Source: Lytechinus pictus
Lineage: Eukaryota > Echinodermata > Echinoidea > Temnopleuroida > Toxopneustidae
DNA: 64,000 nt
Direction of reading: 5' to 3'
Assembly: GCF_037042905.1 (NCBI RefSeq)
Contig: NC_087249.1
Location: 9,234,001-9,298,000 of the forward strand
Shown: positions 9,976 to 19,881 of the stretch, piece after piece
Layout: each line of letters starts with the position of its first letter
Numbering within the stretch: position 1 is the stretch's first letter
Made by a program: the position numbers and the translations under genes
The notes under the pieces: model-generated
The model's input: only the letters and a program-made list of their open reading frames with translations
Database searches by the model: none
Told to the model about the DNA's origin: nothing

Positions 9976-10813
9976 TGATATAATTAGTAGACTATGATTC
10001 ATTAAGTGCACTTTATTATGTCATATTTTTCTGTAATAATACTACACGTGCAAATGACTTTAAGGCAAATTAATTCGGCCGTTTCGGTTCAATTTCCAAT
10101 TTCCGTTTTATCTCGCTTTCCTTTTCATTCTTTTCCCCCTTTGCATTTTTTTCTCCCCCCTAATTCTTTTCCCCAATTACATTTTCTTTCTTCCTCTTTC
10201 TTTCTTTCTTTCTTTTCGCCTTTCTTTCTTCCTTTCTTTCTTTTTCTCTCTCCTTGAACCTCATTCTCCTCTTTCCTCTTTCATAGCTGAAATCCCGCCC
10301 TCCATTTTACTTCTAGCTTCGTTTCACTTTCTCCCTCTCCGTTTCTGCATGTTCTTTCAATGAAAGAACACATGTTTTATACCCTATAGTCTCTGATCTG
10401 AAAAAAGACAGAATCTAGCATGTGCCTCTGGTCGGAAGGGCAATTGATCCTTGCTCAAGCATTGAAGATGTTGTAGTTGCGAACTGTTCCTCCTCCATGC
10501 ATGGTTGATTGCATCAGTAGGTCCATGATTGCATACAGGTGCAGGCTGCTCTGGCGAATAAAACATGGGAGAAACCGGGAGAAAAAAAAACCCTATACTA
10601 CTAGCGTGCACTTCATTCTAGCTTTACATGTATTACATTTCTAGCACTGATTGAACCAAGGAGATATCACCTCTCCTTGATTGAACAGCAATGGATGAAA
10701 AGTGGTCATGCATAATAATGGCAAACAATACAGGCCTAAGTATTTACAGTTTCTGTTTGCGATATCAACACAAAACATTTTTTACAGCAGTGCTAGTCCG
10801 GAGTGCTAGCTTT
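9976..10813. other. Pyrimidine-rich tract and unassigned sequence
   Basis: 10,080-10,350 is a C/T-rich tract with CTTT repeats (about 10,190-10,253). At 10,400-10,600 the - strand holds overlapping short frames, but no pair of splice sites makes a convincing exon. The sequence AAGGAGATATCACCTCTCCTTG near 10,658 recurs near 34,292. Confidence 0.4.
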
Positions 10814-10885
10814 AGACCAAAAGCTTCGGTCTCTGTACATTGGTTGTTACTCTGAACTCCAGTCCGTTGGCTCCACCCACCAATT
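10814..10885. repeat. Copy of the AGACC...GGTCT repeat family
   Basis: Begins with a near-palindrome (AGACCAAAAGCTTCGGTCT) and continues through TTGGTTGTT and GTTGGCTCCACCCACCAA, a partial copy of a unit of about 90 bp. Other copies or signatures lie at 11,271, 12,508-12,600, 13,356, 13,388, 13,750, 50,557 and 51,173. Confidence 0.75.
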
Positions 10886-11102
10886 ACATAGAAACTTTTA
10901 AAAAGTAAAAAAGTTTGAAAATAAAAAAAAAAGTTTACAAATATTCCTCCAGACAGCTATCGCTCGCTTCTTTGCTTCTAAAATAATCTCGTCGATTGTT
11001 TGCGCCCTCTACGTCCGTGTATGTTTCTTGTTCAAAGTTGTGGCGCCCGTTCCAGCTGAAGTCATAACAATCTATTTTGAGTAAGTACCGTATGGGACTT
11101 AC

Positions 11103-11151
11103 CGTATACAATGTCTTGAAGGATTATTTGGAACGCTGATTATTTTAGTTG
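11103..11151 (-). other. Candidate 49-nt - strand exon
   Basis: A good acceptor (ATTATCTTTACAG) and a strong donor (TACG/GTAAGTCC) enclose 49 nt on the - strand, upstream of the - strand gene. One frame is open, but its phase does not join directly to the exon at 9866-9968. It may be a 5' UTR exon, need a further exon, or be chance. Confidence 0.33.
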
Positions 11152-11726
11152 CTGTAAAGATAATGAATTAATTGATATGATTTTACGTAGTAACACAACG
11201 CTTCATATTTATCATGTTTAATTATTGAAGTTACCGTTTATCTCAGTCCCATACCTTTATATTAGTGTCTAGACCAAAAGCTTCAGTCTCTGTATTTTGC
11301 ACTTGTTCACTGCAACCACCCTGGGTGTCACGCGCGTAAAACATTCCCCTTAGACTTGTGTGTTAAAATGGCACTTTTGAAAAATTCATAAAAAATAAAT
11401 GTGAAATTAGAGGGTGGAATGTTTACTACCAATGGATAGGATATATATCTGACATTCCAAATCTGACCAGGAAAGGGTACCGAGTCCGAGGCGTAGCCAG
11501 CTCATTTTATTTTTAAAAATAAATCGCCATTTATGAAGATAACTATGAATCGATCGAATTCATCAACTGAAACAGTAAAATAGCCCTAATTATTCCGCCA
11601 GTCAAAAAATAGTTCCAAGTCACTTATTTATCTTCCCAATTTGGGTGAAGTAAGTTCAGTAGTAGACAGCTGGCAGCCGTCTGTTTCGAGGAGTTTTTCA
11701 ACATTTTTTTATTTTTTAAATTTCTC

Positions 11727-11998
11727 CTCATACACAGACGGCTCGCTAGCGTGTCGCCACCATTAGGGGAGGTACAATGCAAATTCCCCCCGACGGGGCT
11801 CATCGATTTTTGTCTTTATTTCATAAATATATATGAAAATAAATGGACAAATATTCGAATTAATGTTCCCTCTTGGCATTAATTGCCAAAAACGAGGGAA
11901 AAATAAAGTTAAAAGGAAAAAAAACAGCGACTTACCTCGGCTGTCGTGTAGCTCCTAGTTCACTTGTTCATCCGAAGTCGATATAACACACAAACATA
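11727..11998 (-). promoter_or_regulatory. Left arm of an inverted duplication with outward splice donor (candidate first exon of the - strand gene)
   Basis: Read on the - strand this arm contains CGACAGCCGAG/GTAAGTC (exon end at 11,936), then the intron-like stretch TTTTTGGCAATTAATGCC, a GAGCCCCGTCGGGG block, and CTAGCGAGCCGTCTGTGTATGAG. The same blocks occur in the same order on the + strand at 13,795-14,753. The donor is perfectly conserved between arms and faces the - strand gene at or below 9968. Non-coding first exon is an inference. The arms could instead be the long terminal inverted repeats of a foldback transposon. Confidence 0.5.
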
Positions 11999-12294
11999 TG
12001 CCGTTGGAAGAACTTCCGGGTCAACTGCGTATCAAAACCATTGGCCAATCAGATCATCTCTTTTACGTCGGGTTTATGAATACTAAAATTCTAGATGGTT
12101 TTTTTCATTTTCCTTTATCTCTTTCTCTTTCATTTTCTCTCTTTTTTGTTTTACTTTTCTTTTTAATTTTTATTTCCCCTTTTTTCTTTTGTTTCTTTAA
12201 CTGCTCCTTTCTTTCCCCTTCTGTAATGTGTGACGTAAAGGTCATGGGGCGGAGTCTGACTTTCGTTGGCCACTTTTTCATGAATTATTCATTA

Positions 12295-12381
12295 CCAAGA
12301 TGGCTGCCCACTAGTCCGAGTCGCAAGTGTCAAATTTCAGAGTTAATCCCCTGATTGCCAGTTTTAAAGCGGGAATTTAGG
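12295..12381 (+). promoter_or_regulatory. Candidate promoter/first exon with YY1-like box
   Basis: CCAAGATGGCTGCC at 12,295-12,308 matches the core initiator-proximal YY1 motif (AAGATGGC) known from animal promoters. It is followed 70 bases later by a strong donor, TTTAGG/GTAAGA. This would make a short non-coding first exon for the + strand gene whose first coding exon begins at 16,838. The other candidate first exon is in the right arm of the inverted duplication (donor after 13,883). Confidence 0.35.
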
Positions 12382-12507
12382 GTAAGAAACTGTCGTTACT
12401 TATACATTTTCAGCTATAGGTGCATATGTATGAACTTTTGGTGGAAAATATCGCGGTATCGAGGAGAAAAACAAGAAATTAACGGTGGCCATTGAGCCCC
12501 TGTACAG

Positions 12508-12600
12508 ACGACGGTTTAACTTCGGTCTATGTATTTGGTGAGTGGAGCCAACGTAGTTCAGCGGAACAACCAACATCACAGAGACCGAAGCTTTTGGTCT
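12508..12600. repeat. Most complete AGACC-family unit, about 90 bp
   Basis: ACTTCGGTCTATGTATTTGG at one end and GAGACCGAAGCTTTTGGTCT at the other are inverted relatives. Between them lie GGAGCCAACG and TTCAGCGGAACAACC. This copy defines the unit. It serves as the uninterrupted reference for the insertion at 13,428-13,740. Confidence 0.75.
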
Positions 12601-13247
12601 AGTTCAGTAGTTACCATTTCTAGAATCAGTGTTAGATTTTGAATCACATTCATACATTTTTGTCAATCAGCAATATCAAATTGACAAAAATTCGAATGGG
12701 TTGGGTCGAACGAATATCTTTAGCCCTCCTGATGTAATTAGGCTCGTGGGACCCCTGCCTGTGGGGAATTTACAGGTTGGACTATGGCATGCCAATGCTG
12801 TACAGAGCACACACTTTATTAAAAAATGATTAAAATATCACTTTTGTGACCAAAATTACTAATTTCCATACAGTTGCAATTTATTTTTCATTTGTAACTT
12901 AGGAATAATTTTTGTATTCACTAGAGCGCTCAAAAACTTGAATTTTGGGAAAATTTTTGTGTACGCCCTCTATTGGTGGAAAATAATATGGCAAGAAAAT
13001 TTTCATTTTTTAATCTCTATTTTTAATTAAGAAACAAATAATTTAAAGAACCAAATTAATTAAGGGCCAAGTTGTATGACGAATAGGTGTAATGGAAACT
13101 GTCAGTGTAAAAATGTCAAGCATTTGTCCCAAAGAAAAAGAGAAAATAAGCCAAACATTGCCATCCTTATTTTGCCACACATGGAGATATTATAACTGAG
13201 AACAAGGTTATATCATAACCTTGTTCATTGAATGAGTGGTATTTTGG

Positions 13248-13800
13248 TTGTTCCGCTGAACTGCGTTGGCTCACTAAATGGGGATTATAGTAAAATGTCA
13301 GAAATTGTTGAATAAATCCCCAGAAACGACGGTTATTCCTGTCTAATTAGTGTCTAGACCGAAAGCTTCGGTCTCTGACTCTGAGATAGACCAAAAGCTT
13401 CGGTCTCTGTGTTATGTTGGTTGTTCTGGGGCCGATTGCACGAAAGGGTCTTTCCAAGGACCGTCTTTCGTGTCGCCCATCTTTTATGATACGCCATGTG
13501 AAACGCATTTCAAATAAATTATCTGCAAATATATTTTATTTGTCCGTTAAAATAAACAAAATATTTGTTTATAAAATGATGTGATATCTCATGAAATTGT
13601 ATAAAATTTGATTTAAAAGCAAGCTTACGAATTTTATTTGTTTATCATAAATTTCAGAAACACCCCGCTTATAGCGCATCATAAAAGATGGGCGACACGA
13701 AAGACGGTACTTGGAAAGACCCTTTCGTGCAATCGGCCCCAGCTGAACTTAATTCCGTTGGCTTCACTCGCCAAATACAGAGACTGAAGTTCTTGCGCGA
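13248..13800. repeat. Cluster of AGACC-family copies
   Basis: Signatures lie at 13,356-13,377 and 13,388-13,409 (both AGACC, AAAGCTT, CGGTCTCTG), with companion segments TTGGTTGTTCCGCTGAAC at about 13,248 and GCTGAAC...CAGAGACTGAAG at 13,742-13,795. The last unit is split by an inserted element (13,428-13,740). Confidence 0.7.
13428..13740. mobile_element. MITE with about 66-bp terminal inverted repeats, 313 bp
   Basis: The left end GGGGCCGATTGCACGAAAGG and right end CCTTTCGTGCAATCGGCCCC are exact inverses. Pairing continues inward about 66 bp through AGACGG, GTGTCGCCCATCTTTTATGAT. The element interrupts an AGACC-family unit between TTGTTC and GCTGAAC, a junction intact at 12,544-12,570 and 13,248. 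Non-coding. Confidence 0.88.
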
Positions 13801-14042
13801 TCTGTAAAGGGGACTCAATGGCCATATGTTTATGTGTATTAAGTTCGGATAAAACAGGGCAGTGAAGTTGCGCGACAGCCGAGGTAAGTCACTGTTTTTG
13901 TTCCTTTTAACTTGATTTTCCCCGTTTTTTGGCAATTAATGCCAAGAGGGAATATTAATTTGTATTTCGGTCGCGTTAATTTTCAAATGTTTGATTCATT
14001 AAAGACAAAAATTGAAGAGCCCCGACGGGGGGATTTTGCATT

Positions 14043-14430
14043 CTTCTTCAACCTACACTCACTGCTTCCTTCAATCCTGAAGATTCTTGCAGTATTGTAG
14101 TACCGGGGGCCGGCAGGTGCAATACACCGGGTGAACACCCTACTCTTTGACGAATAGTGTATTGGTTTTAACGTGCATAGGTTGTGACTCTCCTATACAC
14201 GGGACCAACATTTGCGTCCTTTCCGATGGACGGAGTGTTTTCCAACAGCATACACACCTGCACTGAATACCGTGGTGAGGCACGCTAACACACAACGCTG
14301 TAGCATCAGATTTTTTGTTAGACGCGTTTCGGCATGAGATGAGCGGGACTCGAACCCCTCACGTTGAGATCTTCGATCTTATCCGAAACATGCGCTCTAA
14401 CCGACTGAGCTACGCTGCCTCCATTGTAAG
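14043..14430 (-). mobile_element. tRNA-derived SINE, - strand
   Basis: On the - strand the head has an RNA polymerase III A box (TAGCTCAGTCGG) and B box (GGTTCGAGTCC, at about 14,347-14,357 on the + strand). The anticodon arm does not pair and the acceptor ends do not match, so it is a SINE rather than a tRNA gene. The body includes GTGACTCTCCTATACACGGG, a segment also found near 39,140. It interrupts the right arm of the inverted duplication, and the left arm shows the empty site. Confidence 0.75.
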
Positions 14431-14456
14431 TCCCCTAATGGTGGCTGCACGATAGC

Positions 14457-14719
14457 TTACCCAGGGAGCTCCCGCCTGCGTGTATTTGACCATAGTCACC
14501 GGACTAGGGTGATTTTATGGTCTAAATATTTCTCCAAATGAATTGTGAAAACAGAAAGTATACAATTACCACGATTATATGGATGAAGGTCTAACGAGTG
14601 GCAGTTTCCTGACATCTGGGCACAGACTGGAACCTCAAAAAAACAAAAAGTTCTCTCCTTCTACCCAGTCTCGATCGGCCATTTTGTTACGATTTTTAAC
14701 AAAAATGCTCCCTGGGTTA
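14457..14719. mobile_element. TIR element with 9-bp target duplication
   Basis: Ends TTACCCAGGGAGC and GCTCCCTGGGTTA are inverted with one mismatch. CACGATAGC is duplicated on both sides (14,448-14,456 and 14,720-14,728). The corresponding site in the left arm (about 11,745) has a single CACGCTAGC, i.e. the pre-insertion state. A 9-bp duplication is typical of Mutator-like transposons. The 263-bp element is non-coding, hence non-autonomous. Confidence 0.88.
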
Positions 14720-14965
14720 CACGATAGCGAGCCGTCTGTGTATGAGTAGCCTGGAGGCTTCTTGGGAGTAAAAGTCATCTACTATACGTAGGCTTACTCC
14801 CGCATGAAGCCTGGGCCTGGGGATCATTCCTCTCTGTAGAGGCTAGGATTTCCCACGGTTACAGTAGATCTAAATCACAGATTGTATAAATCGTTTTGAG
14901 CCCAAACTAATGTAAATGGGCCAAAACAATATTTCCCCCCAAATTTGATATTTTTGATTAATTTT

Positions 14966-15232
14966 TTTCTGAGAGCTACATGAGGTTCACCGAGGTTCTA
15001 CACAGAGTTAAGAAATTTTTACTAGAAAATTATTTATGCTTAATTTATATGAAATTTATTCATAGATCACAAAAAATGCTTCTATGTCATTTCTTCATCA
15101 ATTTCAACTCTATATCCTCAATTTATGTCACCAATATAATTCACTACAGTGTCAACTGGGCTGAAATTAAAATTGTGTTCAATTTTGTTGCCGGATGAGC
15201 TCCACATCATTGATGTGCTAGTTTTTGTCCTA
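14966..15232 (+). repeat. Partial copy of the CATGAGGTTCACC repeat family
   Basis: Nearly the same as 52,700-52,970: shared landmarks are TTTATTCATAGATCACAAAA, CACTACAGTGTCAACT and the end GGATGAGCTCCACATCATTG. The copy at 52 kb is longer and shows the full multi-unit structure. Confidence 0.8.
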
Positions 15233-15525
15233 ACGTTATAACTTACACAGACGGATGACGGCCATAGCCTTGAGGACTCTGTGATGATATTTTAAAATAT
15301 TTTTACACATACTTTTTCATCACGGAGCCTTGAAATGCTTGCCATATTAGCATGAGCGAGATTTGTATACAAGGATGGATTTCCCTAGGAAATCGGTTTG
15401 TTTCTCTTGATTTTATTTATCTATGAACCTTCATATGCCTAATGCGTATGAAGGGCTTAAAATATTGTTAGTAATAGTATAAATATGAAAAATGAGAGGT
15501 TTCTTGCCAGACCGATCTCATGTAG

Positions 15526-16229
15526 ATCCCTCGACACAGTGGCAAATTGTCCATAGACTTTGTACAATGGATAGACCGTTTCCTAGCGAATTGGAGACCG
15601 CTGATTGGTCAATCGCGCAGATCAAGTCCTGACTACGTGGTCGCCAAAATAATTCTTTCGGACTGCGTGCGAAAGTATCAATAGCGATAACGAAATCCGG
15701 TCACATTGTCTACGCGGGAAACGGTCTTGGTTCGTGATCGGATCGCTCCAGTATCGATCGAAACTCGGCAATTTCATGCATATTCATGTGACGCTCAGAA
15801 ACCCAGAAATCAATTGACTTTGTGCACGTTGCGATAGACTCTACAAACTCCAACGAACTTGATGCCATATTATAAACACTAATTCGTAAGATTTTGACGG
15901 AAAAGCAAGAAGTAATCAAAATTCGCTTACCTTTGCGGTATCGGTGAGAAATCCTCCGAGAAAACCTTTCATAATTCATATAAAATATAGGAAAGTGAAA
16001 TTCTAGGTTGATTTTGGTACAAGGTGATAGAGAATTGCACACTTGTTTTGGTGGAATACTGTGTGAGGCAAAGGAAGGCTTGCACTGCGCATGCTTACTA
16101 TATTTTCATTCATAAATTGGATCTCGGCAGTGGCTGGATGACGTCATGTAATAAGCAAAATGTACACGCCCGCTAGCGTTGAATGCACCGCTATCCGTTC
16201 TATACAATTTGCCACTGTGCTCGATCCAT
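15526..16229. repeat. Segment of 700 bp bounded by an inverted repeat, with a short ORF
   Basis: CACAGTGGCAAATTGT at about 15,535 is answered by ACAATTTGCCACTGTG at about 16,204. Between them, on the - strand, an ORF at 15,710-15,868 begins MASSSLEFVESIATCTK and ends in PRPFPA (52 residues), and a donor-like CAAAG/GTAAGCG lies at about 15,931. I recognise no protein family. It could be an unidentified mobile element or a segment bounded by chance. Confidence 0.35.
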
Positions 16230-16253
16230 TTGTAAACACCGCAAATATAATAG

Positions 16254-16566
16254 GCTTGACCCTTGAACCGATTCGTTATGACGTAGCTTCGAAAAGCGAT
16301 GTTACAAAATGCCGTTTTGAAGAACAATTTATAGATAAAAATTATTATTTAACAAATAATAAAATTTGAAACTTGATTATAAATAAGATTATAAGTAATT
16401 ATTATATAATGATAATTATTTATAATCAAGTTAAAAATTTTATTATAGTGGCTTGGCCCTTGAACCGCGTCGTTATGACGTAAAATTGATGAGCGATGTT
16501 ACGAAATGCCGTTTTGAAGAACAATTTATGAAAAAAAATATTATTTAACAAATAATAAAATTTAAA
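16254..16566. repeat. Direct duplication of about 115 bp plus AT hairpin
   Basis: GCTTG(A/G)CCCTTGAACCG...GTTATGACGTA...CCGTTTTGAAGAACAATTTAT occurs at about 16,254-16,371 and again at 16,450-16,566. Between them, AAACTTGATTATAAATA and TATTTATAATCAAGTT pair as an AT-rich hairpin (about 16,367-16,435). Confidence 0.7.
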
Positions 16567-16837
16567 TTTCCCAACTTACTGAACTTGCTTGGAAAAGCTT
16601 TAACAATAACATTGCAGTGAATGGGATTTTCCAGGGCTCCTTTGAGCATTTTTTTGGGGGTGAAATCGCCCTGAGCCCCAATCCATATTTTTCCCTGATG
16701 GTGATTTTTATATGACTATTTTTTATTTCCAGAAACTTAACTTATCAAAATCATTCCAGTAGTTCATGCCTATTCACACTTTTCATCATTTTTCCTGTCG
16801 GTATTCTTATTTTTTTTGTTATTTCCTCTCTTTGCAG

Positions 16838-16940
16838 GAACCTGGGAAAAGTGAGGATGCTTCATTCCTGTAATGGTGATATGGTTTATCCACCGTTGAC
16901 TGTTCTGATCTATTAACAATTGTGAAGAACGAGGTTGATC
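16838..16940 (+). other. 5' UTR part of the first coding exon (Ski/Sno-like gene)
   Basis: The acceptor TTTCCTCTCTTTGCAG ends at 16,837. An in-frame TGA at 16,923-16,925 separates this stretch from the ATG at 16,941, so coding cannot continue in from an upstream exon through this acceptor. That is why the start is placed at 16,941. Confidence 0.7.
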
Positions 16941-18333
16941 ATGAATGATCTTCAGAACTACGGGAGTGGTCTAGGACCTGGTGCTGGGGACACCAACTAC
17001 TCCTATAGATTGGGTGATCTTCGATCTGGTCAGAGCATTCTCCCATCCAAACCCTATCCTGGAACACTTCCCATGAGAGCGTACCAAGATTCCAGAGACA
17101 CAACGTCATCAGTTGACTCTCTCCTAGCGGGTCCTTTCTCGCATCCGTCTTACAATGACATCACAGACGATGACAGTTTGAATGATATGCCAGTTACGCA
17201 ATCAACCAGAGCGCACCTTTTGCCAAACCCAGTAGAACAACTTAGTTTGAAGACGCGTGGTGTACAACTACCAGTCAAGCACACCAATGAAATCGGGACT
17301 CAGATTGGTATACTCTTACCTAAATACCACGTCCATCCACAGTCAAAGTGCATTATGTGTCGTGACTGTGGAATATTTTTCTCCCATGGTTCATTTCTCA
17401 GGCACCTCCATGACAATATAGGTCGCCGTACAGACTGCCAGTCATCAATGCTTGAACTTGGTGTAGATAACCCTGGTGTCCAACAAATGAAGTTGTGGGA
17501 TGACTTCCTGGCAAAGCTGAAAGGAGAGGAAGGATCACATGCACGTCCACGTACATCATCATACGACCTCAATGGCGTAACAAGTAATGTAGCTCTTGAG
17601 GGGAACCACTATCGTTCATCTTCAGATTCCTTTTCCTCGACACAACCCATTCAACCTCGAAGGCCTGCAATGCATTATAGCCCTCGGACCAGCATGCGTG
17701 GGGTTCAGCGAAGTCTGCCCACCACCAAGGGATCCCAACTTGTAGGTCCTTCAGGGAACAGCCCCCCAAATAGTTCATCAGAAGCGAGCTCGATTTCAGA
17801 CCTCAACAAAAACATTCAGAACACCGTGGATGCATCGGAACGTCTCCTCAGGGAGACCTCACAGTATCTTGCCTCAACAGAGAAGTCACGCCATAGAAGG
17901 AACCGATCCATCACAATGGACCTTCACTCAAAGTCTGAACATCCGGAGGGAAAATCCCAAGCCTCTCGATCCCTTTTCGGCTCGCAGAGTTCGCACGTAG
18001 CACCTCACCAGCAAAATCGCCCGAGAGAACATTCTTCCAAGGCCATCCTCTCTCCGTCAGGAACTCAGAATGAGAACGGCAATACTGACGGGATCCAAAC
18101 GGCTCGATTTCCTCAAGACAGTAGGATCTTTGCTGGAGGTGATCTGCCTTCCAACACATCAAACCCAGATACTCGTTCCACATCACAAGGCAATCCAAGC
18201 TCTGTAAATGCAATGAGGGTTGCTTCATCAGTATTGCCCCAAGGTGAGGCAGGATCAAGATTTAGGTTCCCTGTACTCAATGGTGATTTGCTTGAAGAAC
18301 AGAACCAGCAAAACAGCACAAAAGATAAACAAG
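16941..18333 (+). CDS. Ski/Sno-like SMAD4-binding protein, exon with the zinc module
   Basis: First coding exon (464 codons plus one base) of a nuclear SMAD co-repressor-like protein of about 577 residues. Residues about 120-175 match the Ski/Sno SMAD4-binding (SAND-like) domain: a hydrophobic strand GILLPKYH, the cluster CIMCRDC (Cys137, 140, 143), FLRHLHD with His155 and His157, and Cys166, followed by a helix with KLWDDFLAKLKG. In Ski and SnoN this module holds zinc and grips SMAD4, repressing TGF-beta/activin targets. The rest is a long Ser/Pro/Asn-rich, probably disordered linker. The Ski/Sno/Dac fold that normally precedes the module is absent. The start ATG at 16,941 follows an in-frame stop. 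The exon ends CAAG/GTGAGC. If this intron is retained, translation adds a few residues and stops at a TAA supplied by a MITE. The domain is seen by pattern, so the family call is an inference from it. Confidence 0.82.
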
Positions 18334-18349
18334 GTGAGCTTTCGAAGTC

Positions 18350-18956
18350 TTAAAGGGATGGTCCGGGCTGAAAATATTTTATATCTAAATAAATAGAGTA
18401 AAATTCACAAAGCAAAATGCTGAAAATTTCATCAAAATCGGATAACAATTAACAAAGTTTTTTAATTTTCAAGTTTATCAATATTTTGTGGAATCAGTTA
18501 TATGCACATCGTCATGAATATTCATTAGGTGGGCTGATGATGTCACATCTCGAATTTCCTTTTTCTTATTACATGAAATCATAAATGTTTCATTTTTTCA
18601 TATATGTGTAAATGATGTGTCTTCATTATGATGAAATAAGTTGCGGCAAAAATAACTAATGCACTTATTCAGTTGTCAATCCAATGGTTTTAGTTCTCGG
18701 TAGAAAAATTTTGAATAAACCTAATTTCATATAATAAAATATAAAAGAACAAGTGGGGATATGACATCATCAGCTAACCTAATGAATATTCATAAAGACA
18801 TGCCTAGAACTGTTTCACCAGAATAATGCAAATCTTTAAAATTCAATAACTTCGTTATTTGTTATCTGATTTTGATCAAATTGTCAGCATTTTGCTTTGT
18901 GAATTTTACTCTATTTATTAAGATATTAATATCTCCAGCCTGGACCATCCCTTTAA
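18350..18956. mobile_element. TTAA-flanked MITE, 607 bp
   Basis: TTAAAGGGATGGTCC at the left, GGACCATCCCTTTAA at the right, with long further inverse similarity (AAATAGAGTAAAATTCACAAAG at one side, its inverse at the other). TTAA at both ends is the piggyBac-type target duplication. It lies 17 bases after a splice donor of the Ski/Sno-like gene. Its 18,400 region shows the intact TA site into which another element inserted at 35,104. Confidence 0.9.
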
Positions 18957-19423
18957 ATTCTGAAATCAGATTCTTAAAACTAGATCTATGAGTAAAAATA
19001 CATGTGTGGTCATAACGCCTTCATAGATGAGGAAATATATTTATGTATCTTATTGATTTACATGTATGATCATAATGCCTTCGTGAATGAGAAAAATTAT
19101 TTATCTATTTCATTGATTTCTTTAATTTCCACGCAAGATAACAAATTACAACGGAAACATCGCATGGTTGATACAAAAATGAATTGGATGATATTGAGCA
19201 CCAGCCAGTGCCGGGGGATCACTAAAAGATTTGAATACTCTGTAGAGAGTTTTTCCACATTGACATTCATACAAGATGAAGAAAGAAAGTAATATAAGCA
19301 TAGACATGAACATTAATTAAAATCCGATAGTGATTCAAAACAACATCTCCTGTTGGAGCTCCAGTTGATGCTGCAGCTCATGAATTTTTCAGAGAATCCA
19401 ACTGATTTGGTTGTTTTCCTCAG
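18957..19423. other. Intron sequence of the Ski/Sno-like gene
   Basis: AT-rich, no feature beyond short local direct repeats (CATAATGCCTTC twice near 19,010 and 19,070). The branch/pyrimidine region before 19,424 reads GGTTGTTTTCCTCAG. Confidence 0.5.
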
Positions 19424-19534
19424 ATCCTCTTTTCATCTTGCAAACTGCCCAAGAACTTCTCACGCTGGCTTCTCATCGGATCCAGATCTTGAAAGACGTG
19501 GCAGCTGGAGGGAATGGAGTCCCAAAGTCTCCAG
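19424..19534 (+). CDS. Ski/Sno-like gene, coding exon 2
   Basis: 111 nt between TTTTCCTCAG and CCAG/GTAAGG, entered and left in phase 1. It reads LFILQTAQELLTLASHRI then QILKDVAAGG. The amphipathic helix resembles the start of the C-terminal Dachshund/Ski helical region in spacing of Leu residues. Both splice sites are strong and the exon keeps frame with its neighbours. Confidence 0.78.
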
Positions 19535-19809
19535 GTAAGGGCAAGACTTCCATATGCACCCCCCACTAAAATTGAAAATAAAAACATGGAGAAGGTTCAA
19601 AATAATATATCTAGCCCTAATATAGAACATATATGATGGGGGAGTGGCAATACATACCAAAATATGGCTTTATTCCGTCAAATTTTGAGCAGGATCTAGT
19701 GCATGTAATTGTCCATAGACATCGGTTTATTTAGTCAGTAAAGGGTCTGTGAGTCTAGACTAGTTGAACTATCTGCTGATAATCCTTACAAAACCCCTTC
19801 TGATATCAG

Positions 19810-19881
19810 CACTATTGGCTAGCATAGCGGGAAGAGGTCTTGACTGCAGATACAACGAGCTGAGTTTGAGTTCAAAGCAAG
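19810..19881 (+). CDS. Ski/Sno-like gene, coding exon 3
   Basis: 72 nt between CTTCTGATATCAG and CAAG/GTAAGC, also phase 1 to phase 1, reading ALLASIAGRGLDCRYNELSL. It can be skipped without breaking frame, so alternative use is possible. No motif recognised. Support comes from splice sites and phase. Confidence 0.65.

Larger units (their letters stand above)
13795..14753 (+). promoter_or_regulatory. Right arm of the inverted duplication with outward splice donor
   Basis: Carries CGACAGCCGAG/GTAAGTC with the exon end at 13,883, then GGCAATTAATGCCAAGAGGG, GAGCCCCGACGGGG, CCCCTAATGGTGGC and GCGAGCCGTCTGTGTATGAG, i.e. the left arm in mirror image. Two later insertions (14,043-14,430 and 14,457-14,719) account for its greater length. 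The donor points toward the + strand gene, so this is a candidate non-coding first exon for it. Confidence 0.5.

Noticed and set aside
10384..10611. Coding exon on the - strand
   Set aside because: Three overlapping frames are equally open and no acceptor/donor pair gives a phase compatible with the neighbouring exons.
14340..14425. tRNA gene
   Set aside because: A and B boxes are present, but the anticodon arm and acceptor stem do not pair, and the sequence continues into a SINE body.
17300..18319. Long - strand open frames inside the Ski/Sno-like exon
   Set aside because: They are antisense shadows of a 1.4-kb coding exon with a recognised zinc module, splice donor and consistent downstream phases.
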